From positions 1 to 64,000 of the forward strand of contig DLGZ01000052.1 in assembly GCA_002482965.1 (NCBI GenBank): a stretch of DNA of 64,000 nt. The letters run 5' to 3'. The notes beneath the pieces are model-generated. The model did no database searches. It had not been told where the DNA came from and was given only the letters and a program-made list of their open reading frames with translations. How positions within the stretch are numbered: the stretch's first letter is position 1; each line of letters starts with the position of its first letter. A program made the position numbers and the translations under genes. Positions 1-8,633 of this stretch are shown one piece after another. This stretch comes from Verrucomicrobiaceae bacterium UBA7681 (GTDB lineage: Bacteria; Verrucomicrobiota; Verrucomicrobiia; Verrucomicrobiales; Verrucomicrobiaceae).

Positions 1-1
1 C

Positions 2-2092
2 GCAGCAGTTGCGCCATCCGCATCCCCATTCGCCCCTGCGCCGCCGGAAAATTGGTCTGCTTCGGCTCCTGCATCAGTTCAGCCTAAGGCATCCATTTCC
101 ACTTTATTTACACCATCATCGCAACAAAGAGCATCCGCGCCTTCGGACGTGCCGACTGCACCTGCAATGCCATTTGGTTCCCCTTTCGTCTCTGCGATGA
201 AAGAGGCAGCACTGCCGGCAGAATCTCCTGCGCCGAGTGTCTTTGCCTCACAGCCACAAGCCCCTGCGCCGAGTGCCTTTGCCTCACAGCCACAAGCCCC
301 TGCGCCGAGTGTCTTTGCCGCACAGCCACAAGCCCCTGCGCCGAGTGCCTTTACCGCACAGCCACAATCAGCGGCACAGGGCAATCCACCTGCCTCGTCA
401 GGCATGGCAAAGTTAGGATTCGCTGCAGTGTTAGCCGGTTACAGCGTCGAAGAACTCGGTTTCAATCCGGCCACCTTGCCTGCGTGGATCACCACCAGCG
501 TGCCGGCCAGTGTGTTGAACGAACAGATTTCCTCTGGCAATATCGTTGTAGAACTCGGCATGCTCATTGATGGCATTTCGGATCTCGGCTTCCGCAACAC
601 GCTCACCAATACAAAGCGTGATTTCAAGATCAAGCTGCCGCAGAACGAGGTGTTTCATTCGCTCACCACCATGTCGGCGGCACCCGCGGCACCTTCCGCT
701 TTTGGCAGTCCCAGCCAGGCCGCGCTGCCCACTCGCATGTCGGTGCAACCCAATCAACCACAGCAGCCAGCGCAGAATTCGCAGCCCATGTTCGCGGCTT
801 CTTTTGCGCCTGCTCCCGCTGAGTCACCTCCGATGACGCCGATGTTCGGTGCGGCGTTGTCTCCATTTGCGCAAAGCCAGCCTGCGGCGGCTTCTGCACC
901 GGTGTCCCCCTTTGGCTCCGCTCAGCCCGCCAGCAGTCCTGCGCAGTTTGCGTTTTCGCCTCCCGCAGCTGCTTCAGCACCTGGATCAGCCTTTGGCTCC
1001 GCTCAGCCTGCCAGCGGTCCAGCGCAGTTTGCGTTTTCGCCTCCCGCACCACCCGCCGAAACTGCGCAGCCTCCAGTTTCACCCGCATTCGCATTCCCCT
1101 CCGCACAACCGACGGCTGCCTCTCCATCGAACTCCCTGCAACCACTCGCCGGAGCGTTTCAATCCTTGGGTGCCGCGCTTTCGTCCTCGGTACTCCACCC
1201 GGCGCCCCCGCCGAATGCACCTCTCGCCGGAACTGCCAAACCTTTCGATCCTTTTGCCTCCTCCTCCACAGGACCCATGGCAGCCAGAGCACCTGCGGAA
1301 TCAGGCTTTAACAGCGCTCAATTGCTTGGACAGGTACCAACTCTGCCGCCGCCTGCCGCAGCTTTTGCACCAGCACCCGAGACTCAGCCAGCCAGCAGCA
1401 TGTTTGCCACTCCGGCACCTGCCTCCTTCCTGCCCACACCTTCCTTCGCTCCAGCCTTGGAAGAAATTCCGTCTTTCTCCACACCTGCGTCCTCCGTGCC
1501 ACAGCCTGCCTCACGTGGATTGTTCAGCGCGCAGGCGGTGCCGCTTTTTTCGGAGCCAGTGCTCCCGCAGGCTAGACCAGAACCTAAGCCTGCTCCGGCT
1601 GCGCCCCCCTCGCCCGCAACTCAGCCTACGCCGACGGCGACTCCGGCTAAAATGCCGGAGGTAAAACATTCCTTCCTCGGCCTTTCCCCGCTCGATACTC
1701 AGACGGATCAGCTCCTGCTGCGCGCCCTGCTGGGCACCGAGGAGAAACTTGCCGCGCCACGGGTCGTCGAGCTGCTGGCTTTGCAGCATGGCCTGAGCGC
1801 CTGCGTCTGCCTGCATGGCTCACACATACTCAGCCACGCGGACTCAACCAAGGCGGATGCCGTGGAATTCCAGCGCCAGGCGCCAGACATCGCCCGTCAG
1901 TTGCGTGGTCTGGCACCGCTCATCGGCATTGAAGGCGCGGAAACATTCACTCTCAATGCGGGCGGACGCCTGCTGACTTTTTGCTTCCCCGGAGACTCCA
2001 TCATCGGCGTCTTGCACGATGACGAACCCTCCGTCGGCATGCGCGACAAGATCACTCTCATCGCCCGCGAACTCGCCCGTATGTTAGGCTAA
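2..2092 (+). CDS. Ala/Pro-rich protein with C-terminal roadblock/LC7-like domain (5' end outside window)
   Basis: The reading frame is open from the first complete codon of the window, so the true start lies upstream. Most of the protein is low-complexity sequence rich in Ala, Pro, Ser, Gln and Phe, with repeats such as PSVFASQPQAPA and SPFGSAQPAS. About 90 residues at 400-670 are folded-looking and read like a short helical/strand domain I cannot name. The last 130 or so residues, after a Pro-rich linker, have the pattern of a roadblock/LC7 domain, with alternating strands such as ACVCLHGSHILSH and GGRLLTFCFPGDS and a C-terminal helix. It sits directly ahead of an MglA-like GTPase and a second roadblock protein. 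Roadblock proteins of the MglB type act as GTPase partners, so a role as GTPase regulator or scaffold is inferred. The domain assignment is by pattern only. Confidence 0.7.
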   Translation, partial: AAVAPSASPFAPAPPENWSASAPASVQPKASISTLFTPSSQQRASAPSDVPTAPAMPFGSPFVSAMKEAALPAESPAPSVFASQPQAPAPSAFASQPQAPAPSVFAAQPQAPAPSAFTAQPQSAAQGNPPASSGMAKLGFAAVLAGYSVEELGFNPATLPAWITTSVPASVLNEQISSGNIVVELGMLIDGISDLGFRNTLTNTKRDFKIKLPQNEVFHSLTTMSAAPAAPSAFGSPSQAALPTRMSVQPNQPQQPAQNSQPMFAASFAPAPAESPPMTPMFGAALSPFAQSQPAAASAPVSPFGSAQPASSPAQFAFSPPAAASAPGSAFGSAQPASGPAQFAFSPPAPPAETAQPPVSPAFAFPSAQPTAASPSNSLQPLAGAFQSLGAALSSSVLHPAPPPNAPLAGTAKPFDPFASSSTGPMAARAPAESGFNSAQLLGQVPTLPPPAAAFAPAPETQPASSMFATPAPASFLPTPSFAPALEEIPSFSTPASSVPQPASRGLFSAQAVPLFSEPVLPQARPEPKPAPAAPPSPATQPTPTATPAKMPEVKHSFLGLSPLDTQTDQLLLRALLGTEEKLAAPRVVELLALQHGLSACVCLHGSHILSHADSTKADAVEFQRQAPDIARQLRGLAPLIGIEGAETFTLNAGGRLLTFCFPGDSIIGVLHDDEPSVGMRDKITLIARELARMLG
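227..370 (+). repeat. Four in-frame 36-bp tandem repeats
   Basis: Four consecutive units begin at 227, 263, 299 and 335, each starting CCTGCGCCGAGTG. They encode the 12-residue repeat PAPSxFxxQPQA. The units differ at a few bases only, which suggests recent duplication inside the disordered part of the roadblock protein. Confidence 0.9.
911..1047 (+). repeat. 81-bp in-frame repeat, about 1.7 copies
   Basis: The stretch beginning TTTGGCTCCGCTCAGCC at 911 recurs at 992. About 56 bases are nearly identical between the two copies. It encodes the repeated FGSAQPASxPAQFAFSPPA peptide of the disordered region. Confidence 0.85.
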
Positions 2093-2155
2093 AAACCGAC
2101 ATTCAGCGACAGGCTGCGGCATCTATTTTTCTTTCATTCGTCACTCTTCCCTGCC

Positions 2156-2809
2156 ATGCCCAGCATCAATCACGACGACCACACCGTCAGCTTCAAGATC
2201 GTCTATTGCGGCACTCCACTCAGCGGGAAAACGACCAACCTCCAACAGATCCACGCCAAGCTGGACCCCAATGGCTGCAGCGACCTCGTCTCGCTCTCGA
2301 CCGCGCAAGATCGCACCCTCTTCTTCGACTTCCTCGCCGTCGAGGCGGATGCGCTTCCCGGTTACAAGACCACCTTTCACCTCTACACTGTCCCCGGCCA
2401 GATCACCTACAATGCCACACTGCAGCTCGTGCTGCGGCAGGCTGATGGAGTGGTCTTTGTGGCTGACTCCCAAATGGACCGCCAGCGCGACAACCTGCAG
2501 TCCCTCCAAAGCCTGGAAGCCAATCTGCGCATGAACGGCAGCGCGCTCGATCGCCTGCCCATCGTCATCCAATACAACAAGCGGGACCTGCCCAATGCCG
2601 CACCGGTCGAGTACCTTGAGTACCTTTTCAACAACCGGCCCACGCCATTCCTCAGTTTCGAATCTGACGCACACAGCGGCCGCAACGTGCTGGCCACGCT
2701 CAACGCCATCTCCCAGGCCGTGCTGCATCAGTTCCGCCTCCGCACTGCGCCAGCGGACAGCACCTCCGCCACACCTCACGAGCTTCCCACCCAGGCTCTC
2801 GCCGCGTAG
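2156..2809 (+). CDS. mglA: MglA-like small Ras-family GTPase
   Basis: This 217-residue protein carries all the marks of the bacterial MglA family. The P-loop GTPLSGKTT is at residues 19-27. The family-specific G3 motif TVPGQ at 78-82 replaces the usual DxxG. The G4 motif NKRD is at 141-144, within the typical QYNKRDLPNA context. TLFFDFL and GVVFVADSQ segments also match MglA. In Myxococcus, MglA is a polarity switch for motility, controlled by the roadblock protein MglB. Here roadblock proteins lie on both sides, 63 bp upstream and 24 bp downstream, so the three genes probably form one transcription unit. About 30 residues at the C-terminus are extra and polar. The family call is firm; the cell process it controls here is unknown. 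Confidence 0.93.
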   Translation: MPSINHDDHTVSFKIVYCGTPLSGKTTNLQQIHAKLDPNGCSDLVSLSTAQDRTLFFDFLAVEADALPGYKTTFHLYTVPGQITYNATLQLVLRQADGVVFVADSQMDRQRDNLQSLQSLEANLRMNGSALDRLPIVIQYNKRDLPNAAPVEYLEYLFNNRPTPFLSFESDAHSGRNVLATLNAISQAVLHQFRLRTAPADSTSATPHELPTQALAA

Positions 2810-2833
2810 TAAATCATCATTGCTCCTTTAACC

Positions 2834-3232
2834 ATGGAACTCACCGCCCTCGCCTCCATTCCGGATGTCATTCAGATCGCCGTCGCCGATGACGCCGGAC
2901 GTCTGCTCGATTGCGCTGGCGAAGCCGAGCCGCCCACCGCCGCCATCCTCGTGCTGGCGCATGCAACGCTCTCTGCCGCCTCCGAGCTAGGCCGCCGCTC
3001 CGGCAGCGGCGATTGTTTGGAAATCATCCAGCAGCACGACGGCGGCGTCATTTACCTCCACAGTCTGCCGCAGCGCCGCGTCCTGCTCGTCCGCTGTCAA
3101 AGCACCGACGTCATCCCCGCCATCCGCACAGCCTGTGAGGGACTGGCGAAGCCCATCACGACCCGCATCCGCCCCGTCTCCACGCCCTCCTTTAATCTCT
3201 CCGACGCGCTGCACGCCGAACCGGCCTGGTAA
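2834..3232 (+). CDS. Roadblock/LC7 domain protein, MglB-like
   Basis: This 132-residue protein is almost entirely one roadblock/LC7-like domain. It starts with a helix and the strand segment VIQIAVADDAGRLLDCAGE, followed by a long Ala-rich helix, a second strand pair around EIIQQHDGGVIYL and RRVLLVRC, and a closing helix. It begins 24 bp after the MglA-like gene stop. A partner or GTPase-activating role like that of MglB is inferred from this pairing. An intrinsic terminator follows at about 3295, closing the unit. Confidence 0.75.
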   Translation: MELTALASIPDVIQIAVADDAGRLLDCAGEAEPPTAAILVLAHATLSAASELGRRSGSGDCLEIIQQHDGGVIYLHSLPQRRVLLVRCQSTDVIPAIRTACEGLAKPITTRIRPVSTPSFNLSDALHAEPAW

Positions 3233-3294
3233 CAAGGAATGGGGGACTCCGCCCCCCTCTGAAGCTGAACCGCAGCGCGGCTCCCTCTGCCTAC

Positions 3295-3319
3295 CCGGCC
3301 TTTCCAAGGCCGGTTTTTT
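3295..3319 (+). terminator. Intrinsic terminator after the GTPase module
   Basis: The stem CCGGCC / GGCCGG encloses a 7-base loop and is followed by a run of six T. It lies 62 bp after the roadblock stop codon and 20 bp before the next gene. Confidence 0.85.
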
Positions 3320-3340
3320 CGTCGATACGATCCTCCTGCC

Positions 3341-4306
3341 GTGAGTTCTGAATCATCCATTGCCCTCCTTTTCCTGCTCCTCTGTGCCATCCCCTCACAG
3401 GCCTTGGAGCGTTTCGATTTCTCCGCGCCCCTGATGGCCACCACCTTCCGCATTTCCTTGCATGCGGAAACTCAGGCCAAGGCTGAAGCCGCCGCTGATG
3501 CCGCCTTCAAACGCATCGCCGACCTCAACGCCGTCTGCTCCGACTACGAGCCCAACAGCGAGCTCATGCAGCTCTGCAACACCGGCCCCAACAAACCCTT
3601 CAAAGCCAGCGACGATCTCTTCAGCATCATCTCACGCGCCCTCGAACTCTCCCGCCTCACCGAAGGGGCCTTCGACATCACCTGTGGCAATCTCTCCCAC
3701 CTCTGGCGGCGCACCAAACGCACCCGCAAACTGCCGCCCGCCGACCGACTGCAGCAGGCACTCGCAGCCACCGACTGGCACGCCGTGCAGCTGGATGGCA
3801 AAGCACACACGATCACGCTTCTGAAGCCCGGCATGCTGCTCGACCTAGGCGGCATCGCCAAAGGCTACGCCGCCGATGCAGCCCTGCGTGTGCTGCGCGA
3901 GCACGGCCTCACCCGTGCCCTCGTCATGGCTGGAGGCGACATTGCCATCGGCGATCCCCCACCCGGCACCGAAGCCTGGGACATCAAGCTCCGCCAGTTC
4001 ACCCACGCCGCGCCCGAGGAAGACCTCCTCACCGTGCGTCTGCACAACTGCGCCGTCTCCACTTCCGGTGATCTCTATCAGTTCACGGAAATCGACGGCA
4101 CCCGCTACTCCCACATCGTCACCCCCCTCACCGGCCTCGGCCTCACGGAACGCATCGCCTGCTCAGTCATCGCCCCGGACTGCACCACCAGTGATGCCTT
4201 GGCGACAGCCATGTGTGTGCTGGGCAGAAAGCGCGGTGAAGAGACTGCGGCGAAGGCCATAGGAGTGACCACGCGGTTTGCGCAGCAGGAGCAAACTGAG
4301 AAGTAG
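3341..4306 (+). CDS. apbE: FAD:protein FMN transferase, ApbE family
   Basis: ApbE enzymes move FMN from FAD onto Thr or Ser of target proteins on the outer face of the inner membrane. The 321-residue protein starts at a GTG and opens with a hydrophobic signal sequence ending near IPSQA. Family motifs are visible: DLGGIAKGYA in the middle, the nucleotide-binding segment VMAGGDIAIGD, and AVSTSGDLYQ followed by YSHIVTPLTG near the C-terminus. No obvious flavinylated partner (Rnf, Nqr or an FMN-bind protein) lies nearby. It is preceded by a terminator, so it has its own promoter. Confidence 0.9.
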   Translation: MSSESSIALLFLLLCAIPSQALERFDFSAPLMATTFRISLHAETQAKAEAAADAAFKRIADLNAVCSDYEPNSELMQLCNTGPNKPFKASDDLFSIISRALELSRLTEGAFDITCGNLSHLWRRTKRTRKLPPADRLQQALAATDWHAVQLDGKAHTITLLKPGMLLDLGGIAKGYAADAALRVLREHGLTRALVMAGGDIAIGDPPPGTEAWDIKLRQFTHAAPEEDLLTVRLHNCAVSTSGDLYQFTEIDGTRYSHIVTPLTGLGLTERIACSVIAPDCTTSDALATAMCVLGRKRGEETAAKAIGVTTRFAQQEQTEK

Positions 4307-4367
4307 CTGCCCACGCATCCATCCCGCTTTCCCATTGCCGCCTTCCTCCCGCAGCGCATCCTCCGGC

Positions 4368-4841
4368 ATGACTTCCTCCGGCTTGCGCAAAAGTCTCGAC
4401 ATCGTGGCCGCAATCGAAGCGGCCAAAGGGGTGATTGTCCTCCTGGCAGGTTTCGGTCTGCTGGGACTGCTGCACCGGGATCTGCACGCACTGGGGGAGG
4501 AACTCGTGGCGACGTTGCATCTGAATGCGGCTAGGAAGTATCCCCACATCTTCATCGATTTGATGTCGTCGCTCAATGACACTCGGCTCTGGTCTCTGGC
4601 AGGAATGGCGCTGCTGTATTCCACCATTCGCCTCGTGGAGGCCTACGGTCTGTGGAAGCAAAAAACCTGGGCGGAGTGGCTGGCCCTCGCCGGTGGCTGC
4701 ATCTACCTGCCGTTCGAGGTGTATGAAATCTACGCCAAGGTCACGGTGGTTCGCGTATCCGCATTGGTCTTCAATCTCCTCATCGTCCTGCTGATGACGC
4801 GAGTGCTGCTGCAAAAGCGCAAAAATGCGCTTTCGAAATAA
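4368..4841 (+). CDS. DUF2127 family membrane protein
   Basis: A 157-residue integral membrane protein with about four hydrophobic segments. The segment GVIVLLAGFGLLGLL, the LVEAYGLWKQKTWAEWLA motif and the IYLPFEVYEIY stretch are typical of the DUF2127 family. I chose the ATG at 4368 because the longer frame from 4278 adds a Pro/Ser-rich stretch that overlaps the end of the ApbE gene and looks non-coding. The function of the family is not known. Confidence 0.8.
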   Translation: MTSSGLRKSLDIVAAIEAAKGVIVLLAGFGLLGLLHRDLHALGEELVATLHLNAARKYPHIFIDLMSSLNDTRLWSLAGMALLYSTIRLVEAYGLWKQKTWAEWLALAGGCIYLPFEVYEIYAKVTVVRVSALVFNLLIVLLMTRVLLQKRKNALSK

Positions 4842-5169
4842 AGTTCGTAGGAAAACCCCACCTTCCAGGCGCCGCAGGTTAGGAAATTTCATCTTCCTTG
4901 CCAAGTTTTTACACTATTCTGACACATCGTTCTGAAACTGTGCGATTCTCACACCAGACAACGAAAGCGGCACTAGGCCGCCAGTCGCAAGTTTCTGATA
5001 GTGGTTCCTGCATGGCTGTTGGTACGCACTTCAAAGAACCGGGGTGGATCGAGTGATCCACCCCGGTTCTTTTTTACCCACCGACTGCAAAAGCTTTCTG
5101 AATTCCACTTGCGGATAAATCCACGACCCGCGTTGATACGATCTGTAGTGCCTAAGGCACTCTATCCCA
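4842..5169. other. 328-bp intergenic region, no protein gene
   Basis: I see no credible reading frame here. The region ends in a strong intrinsic terminator at 5033-5075, then a short GTGCC-TAA-GGCAC hairpin at 5148-5160 just ahead of the next gene. The 190 bases before the terminator are either a long 3' untranslated region of the DUF2127 gene or a small RNA; I could not match them to a known RNA family. Confidence 0.6.
5033..5075 (+). terminator. Strong intrinsic terminator
   Basis: An 18-bp near-perfect stem (AAAGAACCGGGGTGGATC paired with its complement) with a four-base GAGT loop is followed by a T run. It reads on the plus strand, 190 bp past the DUF2127 stop codon. Confidence 0.9.
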
Positions 5170-5673
5170 ATGAAAAACACCCTCATCGCCGCCACTTTCG
5201 TCCTCACCCTCTTCCCCGCTCTGGCCCCGGCGGGCACGGTCAAACTTCCGGAGGAAAAACCGGCAATGACTGCCAGCATCCCTGACTCCTGGGAGCCGGA
5301 AGAATCCGACGACGGCATCCTCGCCGAATCGCCTGACAATGTGGCCACCATTTACCTCGAAGTGGTTGCAGACGAGAAGGAGATGGACAGCGTCATCGAA
5401 GAAAGCCTCAAATGGCTGACCGAAGACCATGAGGTGAAGGTGGATGCCGCCACCAAGGAAACGAAAGACTTTGAAGACTCCGGCCGCAAGTGGAGCCGCA
5501 TCTCCTGGAGTGGCGAAAGCAAGGAGTGGGGCCCAGCCGTCATCGGCTTTCTCTTCACCGAAGTGGGAGACGGCAAGGTGCTGACCATCACCTACTGGAT
5601 CTCCAAGAATGACAGCGAGAAGAGCCTGGAAACCCTTGGCAAGATCTTCTCCAGCGTGAAGTCGGTCCCTTAA
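5170..5673 (+). CDS. Exported protein of unknown function
   Basis: A 167-residue protein with a clear Sec signal peptide (KNTLIAATFVLTLFPALAPAG), so it is exported. The mature part is acidic and starts with an IPDSWEPEE segment. Its alternating strands and closing helix are reminiscent of the DcrB/PsbP-like (Mog1) fold, where a similar IPxxW opening is common, but this is only a weak resemblance. It is a single-gene unit, with terminators on both sides. Confidence 0.75.
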   Translation: MKNTLIAATFVLTLFPALAPAGTVKLPEEKPAMTASIPDSWEPEESDDGILAESPDNVATIYLEVVADEKEMDSVIEESLKWLTEDHEVKVDAATKETKDFEDSGRKWSRISWSGESKEWGPAVIGFLFTEVGDGKVLTITYWISKNDSEKSLETLGKIFSSVKSVP

Positions 5674-5696
5674 TCGATCGTTAAAGCATTCCCAAG

Positions 5697-5729
5697 GGCG
5701 GTTCCGATTCATCGGAACCGCCTTTTTTC
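5697..5729 (+). terminator. Intrinsic terminator
   Basis: The stem GGCGGTTCCGA / TCGGAACCGCC with a TTCA loop is followed by six T, 24 bp after the upstream stop codon. Confidence 0.9.
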
Positions 5730-5769
5730 TTGCCGTCGCAGTCGGATTTTAGTTAAAGCATGCCCAATC

Positions 5770-6276
5770 ATGATCACCGAATTCGGCAACACTTGGAAAC
5801 AGATTCGATCCACTCTTATCGCAGGCTTGGTGATTGGTGCGGTGGCAGCCGTGGCAGTTGGCGGAATAAACTATCATCAAGGACGCCCCACGGACCTCAA
5901 AGTCCTGCTGGCACTTCCCCTGGGGATTGGTTTGTTAATTCCTCTATTCGTGCTGCCCACCTTGCTGGTTTCCATCCGCATCGATGATGGAGCGATCTCG
6001 CACTGGCTGTGCCGCCGCTGGAAGCTCAGTGAGGGCCGCGTGGAGGATCTGCATAAGGTGGAAATCGCCGTGGGCAGTGGAGCGAAGTTTTATTTTGCCG
6101 ACCGGAAAACCATTTCCTTCATGGGCGCAGATTTGAAGATCCTGCAGGCCATGTGTATTCACATCATGGAACTACGTCCAGACTTCGATCACTTCGTTTT
6201 TGGTGCCCGTGCGGCCATAATCCTCAAGGCCGTGAAACTGTTTCAATCGAAGCAGCACAGTACTGCTGAGCTTTAG
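5770..6276 (+). CDS. Small membrane protein of unknown function
   Basis: The 168 residues contain two hydrophobic segments in the first third (TLIAGLVIGAVAAVAVGG and LLALPLGIGLLIPLFVLPTLL). A soluble domain of about 100 residues follows, with a PH-like strand pattern (SIRIDDGAISHWLCRRW ... VEIAVGSGAKFYFAD). Such bacterial PH-like membrane proteins are common, but I cannot assign a family. It lies tail-to-tail with the XylR-type regulator. Confidence 0.65.
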   Translation: MITEFGNTWKQIRSTLIAGLVIGAVAAVAVGGINYHQGRPTDLKVLLALPLGIGLLIPLFVLPTLLVSIRIDDGAISHWLCRRWKLSEGRVEDLHKVEIAVGSGAKFYFADRKTISFMGADLKILQAMCIHIMELRPDFDHFVFGARAAIILKAVKLFQSKQHSTAEL

Positions 6277-6318
6277 CTCATTCTGGGAAAGCCATCGCAG
6301 GCTCCAACCTTCCACCAG

Positions 6319-7491
6319 CTACACCGCCCTCTGTCGCCGAAACTCCCCGGGCGTCATGCCAGCTCGCTTGCGAAACGCTTCAGCCATGTACTGAGGATGC
6401 GTGAAGCCGCAGCGTGCGGCGATGGCATCCAGCGTGAGATCAGTCTGCATCAGCAGTTTCTCAACCGCCGCAAAGCGAATGCGGTTGATCTCCTCCCCTG
6501 GACTACGGCCAATCAGCGCCTTCATACGACGCTCCAGCACACTGCGTGAGAGTGCCGTTTCCCGCGCGACACGCGTCACGTCGATCTGCTCCGTGGCATG
6601 CTGGCGGATGAAGCGCAGCGCGGCGGCTATGCGTGGATCTTCCACCGCAACGATGTCGCTGGACTGGCGCACCACAATGTCTCCCGGTGCCAGCAGATGT
6701 TTTTCGCCAGCCTTGGGGATGTGCTTTTTCGTCATCCATTCATCAAGGATGCGCGCTGCCTCGTAACCCACGGCCTGACCACGCAGACGAACGCTCGAAA
6801 GCGGCGGCGAAGCGGTGTCACAGAGCATGTTGTCATTCTCCGCCCCGACCACCGCCACCTCCTCCGGCACGGCGATGCCTGCACGGCGTGCCGCATCCAG
6901 CAGCCAGAAGCCGAGCTGGTCATTCACGGCAAAGACCCCCACCGGTTTCTCCAAAGACGTCAGCCATTCAGACAGCGCACGCTGGTGCTCATCCCAGCGC
7001 AGGCGATGGCTAGATTTGAACACCGAGCACTCGAATCCATGTGCACGCAAAGTTTGCACAAAGTATTCGCTGCGTTCGACGAAGAACGCTTCGGCGGAGT
7101 CTATGTAGCAGGCAAAGCGCTGGAAGCCGCGATTGCGCAGATGCTCCGCCACCCGTGTGCCGACGATGCTGTTGTCCATGCCGACAAACGGAAACGAATG
7201 CGGCAGCACCGTGGTGCGCAGCTCGATCACCGGCAGCTTCGTCGCCTTGAGCTGGCGCAGCATCGCGGCATCGACAGTACGTGAGAGAATGCCATCACCG
7301 GGCCAGTCCTTGAGCCAGTCCGGGAAGCGGCTGCGCAGATCACGCGGCTCCAGATAAAGCGACCATGGCCCATGCTCCGCCACATAGCGCCGAATGCCGC
7401 GAACGATGTCTCGGCCATACGAGCGCGAGGTATCGACAAGTACAGCGACCTGCGGAATACGGGCGGGATTGGAACGTGGAGCCTGCGGCAT
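6319..7491 (-). CDS. XylR-type AraC family transcriptional regulator
   Basis: A 390-residue regulator. The N-terminal 270 residues resemble a LacI/periplasmic-binding sugar sensor, with VAVLVDTSRSYGRDIVRGI at the start and FAVNDQLGFWLLDAARRAG in the middle. The C-terminal 100 residues are an AraC double helix-turn-helix, including LDAIAARCGFTHPQYMAEAF. This arrangement is that of XylR, which senses D-xylose. The ligand here is unknown. The start at 7491 gives the usual family length; the longer frame up to 7773 would overlap the divergent YHYH gene and adds a non-conserved leader. No sugar catabolic genes adjoin it, so its target is probably elsewhere. Confidence 0.88.
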   Translation of the reverse strand: MPQAPRSNPARIPQVAVLVDTSRSYGRDIVRGIRRYVAEHGPWSLYLEPRDLRSRFPDWLKDWPGDGILSRTVDAAMLRQLKATKLPVIELRTTVLPHSFPFVGMDNSIVGTRVAEHLRNRGFQRFACYIDSAEAFFVERSEYFVQTLRAHGFECSVFKSSHRLRWDEHQRALSEWLTSLEKPVGVFAVNDQLGFWLLDAARRAGIAVPEEVAVVGAENDNMLCDTASPPLSSVRLRGQAVGYEAARILDEWMTKKHIPKAGEKHLLAPGDIVVRQSSDIVAVEDPRIAAALRFIRQHATEQIDVTRVARETALSRSVLERRMKALIGRSPGEEINRIRFAAVEKLLMQTDLTLDAIAARCGFTHPQYMAEAFRKRAGMTPGEFRRQRAV

Positions 7492-7642
7492 GAAGAGATG
7501 CAAACCGGAATTCAAGCCCGGAAGCAAGCGCGAATCGCACCCCAAGGTGCCGGGGTCTCCCGCCCCAGGCTCTGCGACTGCACAGCCACACCGCGCATTA
7601 TTCTTGTAACGAAACCCCTCCCACGGGGTTATCTCCCACGAC

Positions 7643-8596
7643 ATGCGATTTTCCCGTTTCACAGCCACTCCAGCCATGCTGCTCAAAGTGAGCAGCACCG
7701 TTCTCGTATCCGCCTGTCTCGCTGCCTCATCAAAGCTGCCGCCGAACGAGGTGAAGATCACCACGGATGCCAATTACCGGCACATTCAGGCCAACGGCAT
7801 TCCCAATCATGAGCCCGGCCAGTTTCCCAACCGGCACAATCCCAATGTGATCGCCCCGCAGAGCTACGACTACAAGGTGCCGCTGCACCCCAAGGTCGCG
7901 GAGAAGCCCGTGCCCTTTCACATGCAGCCCTTCGGCATCGCAGTGAACGGCGTCTTGTTTGACCCCTTTGCAGCCGAGTGGTGGCAGGGCAATCCGGCCA
8001 GCGGGTGGCAGTATGAACCGCATGGCGGCGCGATCGATCTCGGACTCGATGCCAGCAACGCCCATGTGCAGCCCAACGGAGCCTACCACTACCACGGCAT
8101 CCCCACCGGCATGCTCGAAAAAATCGGCGGTGATAAGTCGCAGATGGTGCTCATCGGCTGGGCGGCGGATGGTTTTCCCATCTATGGCCCCTGGAGTTAC
8201 AGCGAGGCCAAAAATGCCGGCAGTGCGTTGAAAAAACTCAGCACGAGCTACGCCATCAAACAGGGCACCCGCCCTGATGGCACCCCCGGCGGCAAGTATG
8301 ATGGCGCCTTTGTGCAGGACTACGAATACATCGAAGGCACCGGCGACCTCGACGCCAGCAATGGGCGCTTTGGCGTGACGCCCGAGTTTCCGCAGGGCAC
8401 TTATTATTACGTGATTACCGATGAGTATCCCTACATCCCGCGTCAGTTCGCCGGTACACCAGACGCCAGCTTTGCACGTCGCGGCCCTCCCGGCGGCGGT
8501 GGTCCACCCGGACGCGGCAGACGCGGAGGCCCGGGTGGCCCCCCCGGCGGCCCTGGCATGCGACCACCACCAGGCTTCGGTCCGCCCCCGTTTTGA
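7643..8596 (+). CDS. YHYH domain secreted protein
   Basis: The 317-residue protein contains the YHYH motif (GAYHYHGIPTGML) and the segment MVLIGWAADGFPIYGP that define this family of exported proteins of unknown function. The N-terminus is hydrophobic and contains VSAC, a possible lipobox, so it may be a lipoprotein; starts at 7643 and 7676 are both possible. The last 45 residues are a Gly/Pro/Arg-rich tail. It is divergent from the XylR-type regulator across 151 bp, which makes co-regulation possible but unproven. Confidence 0.85.
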   Translation: MRFSRFTATPAMLLKVSSTVLVSACLAASSKLPPNEVKITTDANYRHIQANGIPNHEPGQFPNRHNPNVIAPQSYDYKVPLHPKVAEKPVPFHMQPFGIAVNGVLFDPFAAEWWQGNPASGWQYEPHGGAIDLGLDASNAHVQPNGAYHYHGIPTGMLEKIGGDKSQMVLIGWAADGFPIYGPWSYSEAKNAGSALKKLSTSYAIKQGTRPDGTPGGKYDGAFVQDYEYIEGTGDLDASNGRFGVTPEFPQGTYYYVITDEYPYIPRQFAGTPDASFARRGPPGGGGPPGRGRRGGPGGPPGGPGMRPPPGFGPPPF

Positions 8597-8633
8597 TCTC
8601 GTCACGCGGTTGCATGCGTGATGACCGCAGGCG

